From Steromphala cineraria (Eukaryota; Mollusca; Gastropoda; Trochida; Trochidae), in NCBI GenBank assembly GCA_916613615.1, contig OU744732.1, forward strand, positions 50,552,227-50,616,226: DNA of 64,000 nt, written 5' to 3'. The translations under genes were made by a program, and so were the position numbers. A model generated the notes under the pieces. The model saw only the letters and a program-made list of their open reading frames with translations. It was not told the DNA's origin and made no database searches. Shown here in pieces: positions 13,274 to 24,683 of the stretch. The first letter of the stretch is position 1, and the number at the start of each line of letters is the position of its first letter.

Positions 13274-13520
13274 ACATGTATTCGAGACTGATACAAACAT
13301 GCTATCATCTAACGTATATTGAGAGTGACACAGAACATCCAACATCGAACATGTATTCGAGACTGATACAAACATGCTATCATCTAACGTATATTGAGAG
13401 TGACACAGAACATCCAACATCGAACATGTATTCGAGACTGATACAAACATGCTATCATCTAACGTATATTGAGAGTGACACAGAACATCCAACATCGAAC
13501 ATGTATTCGAGACTGACACA
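13274..13520 (+). repeat. 75 bp minisatellite, three full copies plus a partial
   Basis: The unit begins 'acatgtattcgagactgata' and repeats without visible change at 75 bp spacing. Because 75 is a multiple of three and no frame holds a stop in the unit on either strand for the frames concerned, long ORFs appear on both strands. They are a property of the repeat, not evidence of a gene. Confidence 0.9.
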
Positions 13521-13993
13521 CTTATGGATCATTCACAGACAAAACACAAACATTTAAGTCAAACTGAACTGTACTATATCAACCAAGGAAACTGTTGACA
13601 ATACAGAACAACATTCCACTGACAGAAGTAGCTACTGAACATGGACTATTGTCCACAAATGACCCCAAACCAGAGTTCCAGATGTACACAGAGAGAACAA
13701 ACACAGAGACAGCACCAAGTGACGAGAAAACAGGCAATTAAGAGGAAAAATTCATACAAGAGCGCATGTGTTGTCCCAAGTTCTGTTGTTAGTGAGCTCA
13801 CAGAAAGTGCATAAAAGTAGCGAACTGTACTAATTATTCAAATACTAAAATACAAAATGCTTTTAAAAGATTCAACATCTTGGTGAATCTTGGTGTATAG
13901 AGTAATATATATCAAATATATCATCATAATTGATAAGTGTAACACATATTCGAGGCTTGGCTTGTGACGTCATTACAAAACGTCTGTGTTGTC

Positions 13994-14134
13994 ATGTATT
14001 TTGCGATTGCAGGGAATTGTTCAAAAAGCTACTGTAAAAACGACATTTTCTATAGGAACTATTGCTTGATCTTCCGCAAGCGTTATCTAATGTGGAACAC
14101 AGTTTTGGATGATAAACACGTTCTTCTTATTTGA
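13994..14134 (+). pseudogene. Conserved coding fragment of unknown family, copy 1
   Basis: A 46-codon frame ending in TGA shares a protein-level pattern with 35540-35660: start MY, then IA..CS.S, then [16 protein letters not shown]. Several differences between the two copies are synonymous or conservative (ACA/ACG in Thr, CGT/CGA in Arg, ATG/CTG). This copy has extra residues in the middle and stops early. The family was not recognised. It may be a fragment of a mobile-element or multigene-family protein. Confidence 0.5.
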
Positions 14135-16469
14135 TGCATTTTAAAGAAATCAAGTCACTATTCAAAGCTGAGTTTTATAGTACTTCTATCAACCAAACTG
14201 CAACATTAGAAGTGTTGATGTGGATGCAGGTCCTACAATGAAATGAGAGGTAAAAATATCCCGGTTAATATTAATTTTGTCATAGTCATTTTTACTAGTC
14301 AATGTATATGACCTTGTTATTTGTTTAAGATATATCATAAAGGCGCTTGTTTATAGAAGAATGGTAATGGATTTAATATGTTATCAATTTCCGTTGTACA
14401 AAGTTGTTTTCCTCTGCTCAACAAATTGAAATAATTATCATGTATTGTACACTGGTGAATGGTTTACAAACCGAAATAAAAGAATTGAATTAAACATATG
14501 GGTGCCTTTTCTTTTAAGTATCGAAGCTGTGATATGTCCTAGCTATTTGGGCAGAAGTTGGGTTATCCTAGGGCTAGGATGCTTTCTAGAATACACCAGA
14601 CAATACAACAGAAGTTCTTTTGAATTAAAAGTAACATGACAATAAATGAAAGATTTTTTTTCGCTTTTGTTTTTTGATGGACAATGAGGTCATTGATTCT
14701 TACAGAAAGTGCATTGAAATAACAAACATTTATAAGTATTAAATATGTCAAAGGTACGAAATGGCACAGTAAGGAATTTTATAAAAAAAGGTCGTAGAAA
14801 ATACACTTGAACTATTAATGGAAGTGTTTATCACATACGTCTGAAAATCATTCAAACGTGCAGCAAAGAGGGTAATTTAGATTTTATTACGGATTTGTAC
14901 AATTATAAAATCTGATAACTGTTGACTTACCTTAAACAGATAAAAAAAAATTCAAATAAAATTTTTCTAAATATATTGTCTAAATAAAATTGTATAAATT
15001 GCAGAATTTGTACAAGACTTTCCAATACTACTATCTTCGATGCAAAAGCAAAGACGAATACCACCATATCTCGCCATTTGCACCATCGAAAAATGAAAAA
15101 CATAAACACAAAAGCTATTAGTACAGTAAACTAACATAATATTAACTCCAGAAACAGAAAATGCTGACACTGAAATCATGATAATAATGAGGACATATAT
15201 ATGGCCAGACCACAAACAAAAGCCTAAGCAAGTCTATAACAAGACGCAACATTCTAATTTTTCTGAAAATGAAGAAATCTCCAACTATATAATTCATTTT
15301 CTTTTACGAATTTAATTTTGGACTGAATTTTCATTTCAGGGGTTTTGTTGTGAGACAATAACTATGTATCGATATTTTTAAGATTCAGCTAACATTACAC
15401 GAATAAGCTTGTTGGTTGTATCTCAGCGTTTGGCTGCTTTGTAAAATTGTCACGCTGACGCTTGAATGTCCCTAATTGTGTGTGTAGAACCAGGCCGTTA
15501 TTGCCTGTCAAAGAGCAGGTTTACCGGATTCTAAAAAGTCTGCGAGCGTTGCTGGAATACCAGGAACTGTTTACATCGAAATCAGAAATTGCCAATATCT
15601 GGATCTTGACGGTTGAAATGCTCTAATGAAGACGACTGAAACTGTCATTGAATAAAAGAGTGCCAATCCATACCTTACAAACTTCTTATGCAGAAAAGGA
15701 AGATGGCATTTTCAAAGTGCAAATCATACTATGGTTTTGAATTGTTATACAATGTTCTTTAAAATAAATGCTTGAGCTCGCTCCCTGAAATGTTTGTTTA
15801 AAACCTAACAAATATTTCGATTGTCTTGGATGAAAAATTAATGAATGAGTGAATGAACTAATGAATGAATGAATGAATGAATGAATGTGTTCAAACTTTT
15901 GTTAATATTAGATATTGAATCTTCTGAGAACGTCAACGCGGTTGCATTGTGCCTTTGTAAAAGACAAATTACCATAAACTATTTATAATAAACAAATCGT
16001 ATACAAAATTTCAAAACGTGAAGTTTGTAACAAAATGCAAATCAACTAGACATGGTTAAAATATGCTGTCTTTGAAAGGCATGTTTAAATGAAAAAGCAG
16101 GAGTTAATAGATTTTTGGGTGAAAATCACGACATTTCAGTGAATTATCATCACATCAATTGGGATGAGGAAAATAACAAAATTGGTGGTAATAGGTATAA
16201 TAGCTTAATGCACAGCAAAATAAAGGGATAATTGAATCCCAATTTGCTATTACCGCCTGAATAAGGAGTAGTCATATAGTTCCCCATTTTCGCATTCAAA
16301 AAGAAACTCTTACTGTTCCTTTCGGATTTATTGACTGAAAGACACGATCAACACTCAACTCGTTAGTCGTTTTCAAAATTTCAGAAATAATTTCTAACAC
16401 AGTTCGTCGTGATCCTCTTAATAAATCACCTGACATTCAATGGAGGAGATCAACATTCTTTCTCTGAGA
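14135..16469. other. Intergenic DNA with a GC-richer block and a short microsatellite
   Basis: Mostly AT-rich. The block 15420-15660 is richer in CG than its surroundings and has no long ORF; it is a candidate conserved noncoding element by composition only. An AATG microsatellite lies at about 15839-15888. ORFs of 60-82 codons at 14445-15215 have no recognisable family. Confidence 0.4.
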
Positions 16470-16489
16470 CAAAATCTTGTCTAAGTGTT

Positions 16490-16862
16490 AGACTATGGTT
16501 GGGGCAACAACTGTTCTAAAACAACAACTTGGTGGTTCAAACTATGATCGGGGCAATGTCTGTTCTGAAAACAACAACTTGATAGTTCAGATACTATGAT
16601 CGGGGCAACAACTGTTCTAAAACAACAACTTGGTGGTTCAAACTATGATCGGGGCAACAATTGTTCTAAAACAACAACTTGATAGTTCAGATAATATGAT
16701 CGGGGCAACTGCTCTTCTAAAAACAACAACTTGATAGTTCAGATAATATTCATTGTTGCCAATCATTATTGTTGCAACAATATGATTGAGGCAACTTCTT
16801 CACCAAAAACAACAACTTGACAGTTCAGATACTATGATCGGGGCAACTGCTGTTCTATAATC
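16490..16862 (+). repeat. Degenerate ~50 bp tandem repeat
   Basis: About seven units built on 'actatgatcggggcaacaa' followed by 'ctgttctaaaacaacaactt' and 'gatagttcag'. One unit is interrupted near 16750-16790 by a short palindromic piece ('attgttgc' / 'gcaacaat'). Confidence 0.85.
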
Positions 16863-16950
16863 AACGACAATAGTTAAGTTAATGATATAAGCAGATAAAT
16901 ATTATCATTATCGTGTCACTAGGTCACATTTTAAAAATGTTTTTGGAAAC

Positions 16951-17036
16951 AATCCCTGTTGGTTTCTCGTTAGCCGATGCCAACTTGTAAAAGATCCCTG
17001 TTGGTTTCTCGTTAGCCGATGCCAACTTGTAAAAGC
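16951..17036 (+). repeat. Two-copy direct repeat (~43 bp)
   Basis: The phrase 'ccctgttggtttctcgttag' plus 'ccgatgccaacttgtaaaag' occurs twice in direct succession with no visible difference. Confidence 0.9.
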
Positions 17037-17311
17037 CCAAAACCAATCTAAGCAAGTTTCATTAGATTAAACATGACTTTAACACATTTCAAAACAAGTC
17101 CATCATTATCGTGTCATTTCATCCCACGATAAGCAGCCATAGCTGTGAAACTCGACAGCTAAATTTGGATGCCTGACGGCGATGACTCGAAAGCATCGAA
17201 ACGATTTACTCATCTTCACTGACGAGCGAGTGATTTGACAAGTTGGTCTCGATGGCTAACATCCCCCCCTCGACCTAGATAGGCAGAGCACTGGTGATTT
17301 GTTAAAGGTTA

Positions 17312-17780
17312 AAGCTTGCTTGTTAAAGTTTGATCTGAAATCGAATATTTTGAAGCTGTTTTGATGTAGAAACACTACAAAAACACGTCATTTTTTATTT
17401 TTCGAGTGATCATGTCTGTAGAATCTTGTTTTTTTAAATAATGTGAAGGAATATATATTTTCTTAATTTGTTGACGATTTTGATTTCTTTGTCTTTCGAT
17501 CTCCAAACGGATGCCCAATGATATATGATATACAGTAAACGATGCTTGCTTGTTAAATTGTATCTGAAATCGAATATTTTGAAGTTGTTTTGATGTAGAA
17601 ACATTACAAAATACCTCTTTTGTCTGGTTTTTTTCCGAGATTATAACTTTGCTCATGTCTGTAAAAACGTGTTTTTTTAATTATTTGAGGAATATATATT
17701 TTTCTTAATTTGTGAACGATGTAGAATTGTGTTTCTTTTGAACTCCCATCAGATGACCATTGATATCTATGACTTCTATG
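17312..17780 (+). repeat. Two-copy tandem duplication (~235 bp)
   Basis: The copies begin 'gcttgcttgttaaa' near 17315 and 17543, and share 'tgaaatcgaatattttgaag', 'ttttgatgtagaaaca', 'catgtctgta' and 'aggaatatatatttt'. They have diverged by substitutions and indels. Minus-strand ORFs of 71 and 93 codons across them are repeat shadows. Confidence 0.75.
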
Positions 17781-19142
17781 GTAACCCGAGATATATTTGC
17801 AAATATTAACAATTAGCAAAGATTTTATCCCAACTGTGATTTTTGCAATTATAGAATTATAAGTGATGGTTGCATTTACTGTATTTGCAGTACAATAATT
17901 CCTATCAATTTATTGATATTCACTAGAATGTTTGTACATCATGTTATTTCAACGTAGTTTTGATTACACAAACTCTCAGAGAGTAGTGAAAAGCATTATC
18001 TATAAAATTAAACAAAGTATAGACATTTAAGGAAAAAGTCTTTGTTGTTGTCACAGGTCCTAAATATTTCATTCTATGCTGATTTAAACAAATGTCTAGT
18101 GATAAATCAACAAATATGACCTGCTGAGTTCAAGTACACACAAGAACATACATGCACTGTCTTATGAGTCCTTGCTGATTTTAAAAATGTCCTTCAATGT
18201 GTACGCACCTTTGAAAACAAGTTGCGCTCCGCGACTCACAGTTTAATTCTTATGAGTTCTTATAAAATTTGGCAGGTTTTGGAAGCAGATCTGACATGTC
18301 GTCGCGATCGATTCTGTGAGTGTTTAAATTAAAAGCTGGAAAGTGTCATATTTCATTGTATGCTGTTTTAAACACACCGTAAATTGTCTAAAACAAAAAG
18401 ATCTGCCTTCCCACGAAATATGCAATTGTATTACAAGAGTGCAATTTCATTTTTAATGCATTCTCCATGAATCTCCGAATTCTTCAAAACTCATATGATA
18501 AATACTTCTAACAGAGTAATCATTCTCTAATTAGTCTAGGGATGTCACCTATAGATAAAAATAAACGATCTCAAAGATATCCTTGTTAAATGTTATCTTT
18601 AATTTTCTTTGTCATTAAGAACTTATCTAAATCTCATAGGTTTCTGTTAAACGGGAAATCATGAACATGGTTTTCTATGAAGAGTGAAAATTAATAAATG
18701 ACAAACAACTTGTTACATTGAGCAACGTTGGGTTGTAATGTAAAAATTACACAGTATTCAATATACAAGGCATATATAATCCAAATTATTATTCTAAAAA
18801 GAAAAAGAAAGATAATGGCTTACCTTCAAAATATTAAAAAGGTATTCCTACATAGTGTTCCAACATGTTAACACAGGGAGACAGAGAGTCGCGAATGCGC
18901 GCGCCTAACACTAGAGTAACGCAAGCGGTGTCCTCGCTCCTAACCAGTCTGTGATAAGAGAGCTGAAAAGCGGGGATCACACTGTTAGCGTTATGAGCGT
19001 GTGTAATAAAGAACTGTAACACTTTATTAAAGTGTTTAATAACTATGGCTAGATTTAGGGTGAAACGATTTTCTTAAAACATTGCTCAGACATTGTGGGG
19101 AGAGTGGTAGAGTGAGTGTATGGCGAGAAAGATAAAGAAATA
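17781..19142. other. Intergenic DNA
   Basis: No gene recognised. A weak internal duplication ('atatttcatt.tatgctg.tttaaac') joins about 18063-18100 and 18347-18380. Confidence 0.4.
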
Positions 19143-19239
19143 AGATAGATAGATAGATAGATAGATAGATGGATGGATGGATGGATGGATGGATGGATGG
19201 ATGGGTGGATGGATGGATGGATGGATGGATGGATGGATG

Positions 19240-19313
<74 letters not shown>
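19143..19313 (+). repeat. GATA / GGAT compound microsatellite
   Basis: A run of ATAG units passes into ATGG units and back to ATAG units, over about 170 bases. Minus-strand translation gives Tyr-Leu-Ser-Ile and His-Pro-Ser-Ile repeats that look like a 149-codon ORF; this is an artefact. Confidence 0.95.
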
Positions 19314-19574
19314 AAAGCGAGACGGATAGATATAGAAACAGCTTGAAAGAGTCAAACAGGGACAAAGTTACATACACAAATAGACATAGAGTCAAGACAG
19401 AAACACAGAGATAGATAAAAACATAGACATGGCAGAGACACTGACAAAGACAAGAACATAGACACAGACACAGAGGCACATACACTTTTAGTGTACTGGT
19501 TTATGTTTCTTTAAAAAAGATTTCAGATCTGTAGATAGATGTCTTTGTGTAGACATTCTGAAAGAGGTTCTTAA

Positions 19575-19932
19575 AGGGGCAGTAGCACGTTTTTTGATAA
19601 TTTTATATCATAAAATTTTCACTGATAATTGTAAGTTAACGCTAAATGTATTATTTTGACAGTTTTGAAAATGTCATTACACTAGCCAACCATCCATAGT
19701 CAGAGGACAAAGTATGAAGATTCACATAAAATCCACTGGCGGCCATTTTGTGTGAACACCTTTAAATAATAATTTTTTTTAAGAAAAAGAAATAGAATGG
19801 CTAAACTTTACATTATAAATTTGAATTATAACTGCTCCATTTAGTTTAAATACGTTGTCTGTCAATTGGGGCCATCAATTTTCATGTACCTGACATCACC
19901 TTATATCCCCCTAAAAACGTGCTGCTGCCCCT
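19575..19932 (+). mobile_element. TTAA-flanked MITE, copy 2
   Basis: Terminal inverted repeats AGGGGCAGTAGCACGTTTTT and its near inverse ending CCCCT are flanked by TTAA at 19571-19574 and 19933-19936. Relatives lie at 10535, 22051 and 60361. It holds no coding capacity, so it must depend on an enzyme supplied elsewhere. Confidence 0.85.
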
Positions 19933-19936
19933 TTAA

Positions 19937-20415
19937 AGTAGAAGTTTACAGAACAACAGTCTACTCTTGTGAGACCCATCATTGGAGACAAAAAGTAAAA
20001 AACTGAGAGGGGTTTGGGAAAAGGTTATTGGGTAAAAATCTAAGCAAATCTATAAGAAGACTTTAGGACTCACTTTTTCTGAAAAAAGTTAGAAATCTCA
20101 GTTTCCTTTTCATTTTATTTTAAAGAGTTATTGACCATTACATTTCCGAGTCTAAGCGTTGGACTGGGAAAGGGAAGTGATCGGAGAAGACGGGGTCAAG
20201 GGTCACAAGGCTCATTAACCAATCACAGCTGCCGCTGACAGGTGAACAAAAAGACGCCTTGAAGCAATTAATGAACATGCCGGGAACATGTAGCCGTGAG
20301 GGTATTCAGCTTACACCGTGTTAAATGATTATGCTTCGTCAGAATTGATTAAGATACAGCTCCCTCCACTCATGAAGGACACGCGAACCTGGTCAGATGT
20401 GTGAAGCAATTAGAC
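19937..20415. other. Intergenic DNA with GC-richer block
   Basis: From about 20160 to 20410 the sequence is richer in GC than its neighbours and has no long ORF. It contains an E-box (CAGCTG), a TGACAGGTG motif and several ATTA cores. It is a candidate enhancer or conserved noncoding element by composition only. Confidence 0.35.
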
Positions 20416-20417
20416 TA

Positions 20418-20692
20418 CCGTATTTCCTCGAATAGACGCCCCCGGCGTGTAATTTTTCAGACCCTCTTTACCCCCGGTGTGTATTCAAGACCCGGCGTCT
20501 ATTTATTTTTAAGTAGGAAACAAATATTATAGATGGTGTAAAGGGGGAACACTTTTTTTCAATTTAACTACGGGAGCATCACCCGGCGTGTATTCGAGAC
20601 CCGGCGTCTATTGGAGACCCGGCGTGTATTTACTTAAAACAGCCATACCCCGGCCTCTATTCGAGATCAGGCCTCTATTCGAGGAAATACGG
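20418..20692. mobile_element. TA-flanked MITE
   Basis: The terminal inverted repeats CCGTATTTCCTCGAATAGAC and its near-perfect inverse (TATTCGAGGAAATACGG) are bounded by TA at 20416-20417 and 20693-20694. The interior repeats 'cccggcgt.tattcgaga' several times. TA duplication fits Tc1/mariner-like or pogo-like MITEs. No transposase is encoded. Confidence 0.85.
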
Positions 20693-20694
20693 TA

Positions 20695-22050
20695 ATTAAA
20701 GTGTAATGTCACCTTACTGGTGAAACAGTTGCCAGTGTCGTTTTTGGATTCGAACCCAAGATTTCTTGCTACAAAGATTTATGGAGAGTACGTTTACCAA
20801 TGCTTTATTTTGGGAACTTTGACTTTTCTAGGTTTCGATTTTCAGATCTACTTGATAAATGTCACAATTTTGTAGTGTTGGTTATCTCAGACACGTGATG
20901 TCAAGGAGTGGACTGGGAGAAGGATCTCATCGTTATCCTTGGATTCGTTAATATATTGTTACAATTTGCTTTCTGAAAAAAATCTCAAATCTGTAAGCAG
21001 GCCCCTTGAAAGGCGCTATCAATGGCAATGTCGATTTTAGTCCACCGATTTGTAACATGTTCTGAATTCACTAGTCTATCCATTCATAGGTGTTATAAAC
21101 TTTGTCGATATTTTATGGGCGCTTTATGTATTAGTAACAGCGACAGTCATATTTATATCGACCTAGTTCCAAGATTTAAAATATTCAAAATATTAACTCT
21201 TCGAAGATATGAAATCCTCTACATTAGAACCTAGTGGAGATGAAACCTTTAGAAAATATAACGTTCGATACTCGATAGAGTTTGTATATTAAAACTTTAT
21301 TCCTTGGAACCTTGCCGGTTTTTATCAGACTGGTTAAACTCAAAATACATTTCAGTAATTAACTAAATAAATCATACAAAAATCGACCAATGCAGATGTA
21401 AATTTGAAAAATTGCAACATTATATTTTACAAAATAGCAGGGCAGAAATCATGGTATTTTATTGAATCATCAACAGAATAAACTAGGTCGAAATTTATAT
21501 AACTTCGTCGAAAAAAAATAAAAAAATTTGGACAATTTAAAGTTTCTTTTATGCACAAAAAAATGGGAAAGATGTTTAGACTAAACATAAGTTTTACCAT
21601 TTGAGTGATTTAAAAAGATAGACTTAAAAACACCTATAGGCTACTGACTCTTGCATGTGATTTGATTAACGTCGGTTAGTCTCTAGTGGATAATGTTCCT
21701 CATCCTTTTCTTCATGAATAAAATATGTTTAAATCAAATACTGTTCTCGTTAAAGATCCCGACTCTAAATCTAACGATAGTTGAGTAGTTCTGTGCTTTT
21801 AACGTGTGGATGATAGGACGTGTCCTCAGAAGTTTTTGATAAGAAAACATAAAAGTGATCCTGATCTATGTAAAGAAAAGATCTTATATTCGAAACCATA
21901 AATTCAAATAAATCTATTTTTTCTTAATAATCTTCCTATATCAAATGTGATATATACACCAACGTTATTCATTAACACCTGAAAAATGCAATTTTCCAAT
22001 TTAACTCCCTAACTATTGTCTTACATTATTCCCTTTCAAGTTATCCTTAC
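20695..22050. other. Intergenic DNA
   Basis: AT-rich, no recognised gene or clear repeat; the 70-codon ORF at 21022 has no known motif. Confidence 0.4.
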
Positions 22051-22495
22051 AGTGGCAGTAGCACGTTTGTTAACGATAAGATCTTACAAAAACAAAAATA
22101 TATGTAACCATTTGCAAGACAATTGCTTAATCAAAGTATGTAATTCTTAAAGAGAACACCCATTCTCAGATAAATAAAGGGGTTCAATATAATCTGCCAG
22201 TTGTTTTTGCTTTAGGATTGAAACCTTCTTCCACGACATCGCATCACTGCGTTTAGTAATATGTGACAAAGCCTCTTTGATTGGCATTCTAGAAGTTGGT
22301 GTCATTAACAAAAAGGACAATTATTATATCTGTGAACAACTTCTCTATTCTTTGTAAGCGACGTTTCGACATAGGTCCTAATAAATAAAGAAGTTGTTCA
22401 TACATAATAATTGTCCTTATTGTTCATGGGGCAAACATTATTTGAGAAACAATGCAAAAAGAGATGTTTTAAAACCAACGTACTACTGCACCTTT
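22051..22495 (+). mobile_element. TTAA MITE family, divergent copy with nested foldback
   Basis: The left end 'agtggcagtagcacgtttgt' and right end 'aacgtactactgcacctt' match the tips of the elements at 10535 and 19575. TTAA is kept on the right (TTAC on the left). Its interior contains a separate foldback at 22313-22418, so this copy is older than that insertion. Confidence 0.6.
22313..22418. repeat. Foldback MITE nested in a TTAA MITE
   Basis: Arms AAGGACAATTATTAT and ATAATAATTGTCCTT bound the unit, and GAACAACTTCT pairs with AGAAGTTGTTC further in. The inner arm sequence matches the foldback remnants at 5840 and 59075. Confidence 0.8.
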
Positions 22496-22783
22496 TAAAT
22501 ATACATTTGGACTCTCCATCTTAAGGAACAATAAAGATGTCTTGGGAAATAACATGTACGGACTTTTTTACGAACTATGTCAGTTTCAGTCCAACAACAA
22601 GATCAACTTAAAGTTCATATCAATTTAATTCAGCTATAAGTTTTCAAATCACAGAAAGATAAGATATTTCATCATGTGAGTGTATCTACAATTCATTTTT
22701 GGAAAATTAGATTTATAAGAAAGCAAATATAGACTACATTTTGAAACAATAAGTCATCACACGATCATTATCATCAAGTTATT

Positions 22784-24622
22784 TTAAGATTTGAACAAGT
22801 TGAAGCCAAACTGCACAGCACGGGAGATAACTCTCGATACTTTGTCCATGAAACTTGGTTTCTGCTTTCCGGACTCATCACGGTTGACTTCCTCCTCGGT
22901 CTGTGAGGTCAAGGCTGATGATGCTGATTGGTCCATGTCTGGTCCTCCCAACGAGATATCCTCCAATCGGATGACAGGGATTATTGTAATGGACCCGCCC
23001 ATGTCTACATCTTCAAGAGGTCCAAGATCTGACATGACGAGCTCTGGGTACTGGAGGTCATCAAGTGGATGTCTGTGTACCTCAAGTGGGCTGACAGATG
23101 CTGTGTGGTACGGTGCTGTAGATGACACAGCTGATGATACTGGCAGCTCAACACTTGCAGATGCTTCTTGGTGAACTGAGGTCTCAGATGACCGGACGTT
23201 TGATGCTGGTAGGCTAGCAGAGGCAGAGGCAGATGCACTTTCAGATAGAGTTGAGGGAGCTGCAGATGGTCCACGTGGAGATGATGCTGAGGCTGATACA
23301 TCTTCAGATGGTGATGATGCTGAGTCTGATACATCTTCAGATGGCGTTGAGACTGTCAGAGAGTGTCCTGCTGAATATGCAGCAGATTGGGATAAAGGTT
23401 TTGATGACGCAGATCGCAGTTCAGATGCTGCTGAAGCAGGAGTGTTAGAAGCAGCTGCTGAAGATGCTGAGGATGGTGATGATGCAGATGAAGATAACGA
23501 CGAGGTTGAAGTCAAGGATGAAGATGAAGATGAAGATGAAGATGACGCCGAGACGTCTCTCTGCAACTCGAGTCTTCTTCTGCTGACGTACTGAAGGAAC
23601 ACACTGCTCAGGTCACGCAGAGCCTCGTTTGCCGAGCATCTTCTTGTGGGCTCGAAATATCTCATCTTCTCGACAATCGGAATCAGTTCTGGAAGTTTTG
23701 TAGTGAAGTAGATTGTCCTTATCAATCTACCAAGTCCGAAAACATCACCTGCCTTTGTTGTCATCACGACGGAAGGTCCGCTGTGTTCGGGTGCGAGATG
23801 AGGACTTAGCAGCCTATTGACATTCCCGTATCCTATTCCTTTCTTGTAGGAACTGAGTCCGAAATCACAGTACTTTATCACAGGTCTTTGCTCGCTGAAA
23901 TCTATCAGGATGTTGTCTGCTTTTATATCGTTCACAAGCACATCCATAAGATGTATTTTACTGAGTCCCTCTGCCAGTTGAAATGCTATATCCAGCCACT
24001 GTGTGCAATCGCTGCTGGGCACAAGTCCTCGGAACGCCACATGCAGAGTCAAACCCCGACCAATGCACTCCTGGATGATCCTGAACACGCCTTCTTCCTT
24101 CGGGCTGGGAGTGAGTCCAAAACAGATAGGAACATACCCTGTCCGCTCAAGATACATACAAATCCGCGCCTCTTTCCTCATCTGTTCCAGTCCTTCCTTC
24201 TTGTGTGATTCCTTGAGGACCACCTCCTTCACTTGTCCTCGCGGGTAGATGAGCAGCGCCTCGACCACGAACCCGAACCCTCCTCGTCCTAGAACCTTCT
24301 CACTCACTCCATCTTGGCGGGTACAAACATCCACACACTCGTTTGGGATGACAGGGGGTATGAGGAGATTATAGTCCCTCCAGATCTGCTTGTACTTGTA
24401 TCCGCTGATCTGCTTCAGCAACGTCTCACAGGCGAACCCTCCCCCAGTGTCCCTCCTGATCTCCCGACCTTCCCCTCCACCTCTCTCTGAACTCAGACCT
24501 CCATCGGGACCAAACAAACACATCCCACGACCTAATCCTCTCCGTGGTTTGCTTGGGATGCTTGAAGGAATGTCCCCGTTTCCAAGAATTGAGCCATTTT
24601 TCGGTACGTTATGATTTTCCAT
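22784..24622 (-). CDS. Intronless protein kinase with Ser/Ala-rich tail
   Basis: A single uninterrupted frame of 612 residues encodes a protein-kinase fold, probably Ser/Thr type. Visible motifs in order: glycine loop LGRGGFGFV (111-119), beta-3 lysine in VVLK (K137), likely alpha-C glutamate E151, catalytic loop VNDIKADN (230-237) with D232, K234 and N237, DFG (253-255), APE (277-279), the GDVFGLG helix (291-297) and a late Arg (R328). The usual HRD is VND here, so the His and Arg are missing while the catalytic Asp stays; activity is plausible but activation-loop control by HRD Arg is lost. Residues 1-90 are Gly/Arg-rich. From about 355 the tail is low-complexity Ser/Ala with SPSEDVS repeats, and it ends in a short amphipathic stretch (about 590-612). 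No introns, CDK11 lies divergently 2.9 kb away. Substrate and pathway unknown. Lack of introns suggests a retrocopy or lineage-specific family. Confidence 0.9.
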   Translation of the reverse strand: MENHNVPKNGSILGNGDIPSSIPSKPRRGLGRGMCLFGPDGGLSSERGGGEGREIRRDTGGGFACETLLKQISGYKYKQIWRDYNLLIPPVIPNECVDVCTRQDGVSEKVLGRGGFGFVVEALLIYPRGQVKEVVLKESHKKEGLEQMRKEARICMYLERTGYVPICFGLTPSPKEEGVFRIIQECIGRGLTLHVAFRGLVPSSDCTQWLDIAFQLAEGLSKIHLMDVLVNDIKADNILIDFSEQRPVIKYCDFGLSSYKKGIGYGNVNRLLSPHLAPEHSGPSVVMTTKAGDVFGLGRLIRTIYFTTKLPELIPIVEKMRYFEPTRRCSANEALRDLSSVFLQYVSRRRLELQRDVSASSSSSSSSSSLTSTSSLSSSASSPSSASSAAASNTPASAASELRSASSKPLSQSAAYSAGHSLTVSTPSEDVSDSASSPSEDVSASASSPRGPSAAPSTLSESASASASASLPASNVRSSETSVHQEASASVELPVSSAVSSTAPYHTASVSPLEVHRHPLDDLQYPELVMSDLGPLEDVDMGGSITIIPVIRLEDISLGGPDMDQSASSALTSQTEEEVNRDESGKQKPSFMDKVSRVISRAVQFGFNLFKS

Positions 24623-24683
24623 GATTCAAAGAGCGAGATGCGTAAAGCGTGTGAAGAAGAGCAAAGCTACATCAACAATGACG

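Noticed and set aside
13271..13557. Repetitive ORFs on both strands
   Set aside because: Both follow from a 75 bp minisatellite whose length is a multiple of three; no splice or promoter context.
15841..15890. AATG-rich stretch as a coding repeat
   Set aside because: Simple microsatellite with no supporting context.
16180..16260. Small hairpin around 'ggtggtaatag' and 'ctattaccgcc'
   Set aside because: The stem is short and imperfect with no target duplication or other copies in the window.
19036..19485. 149-codon minus-strand ORF with Tyr-Leu-Ser-Ile and His-Pro-Ser-Ile repeats
   Set aside because: It is the translation of the GATA/GGAT microsatellite.
22791..24614. Plus-strand and alternative-frame ORFs across the kinase gene (71-127 codons)
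   Set aside because: They are shadows of the 612-codon kinase frame, caused by its GC-rich and Ser/Ala-rich codons.
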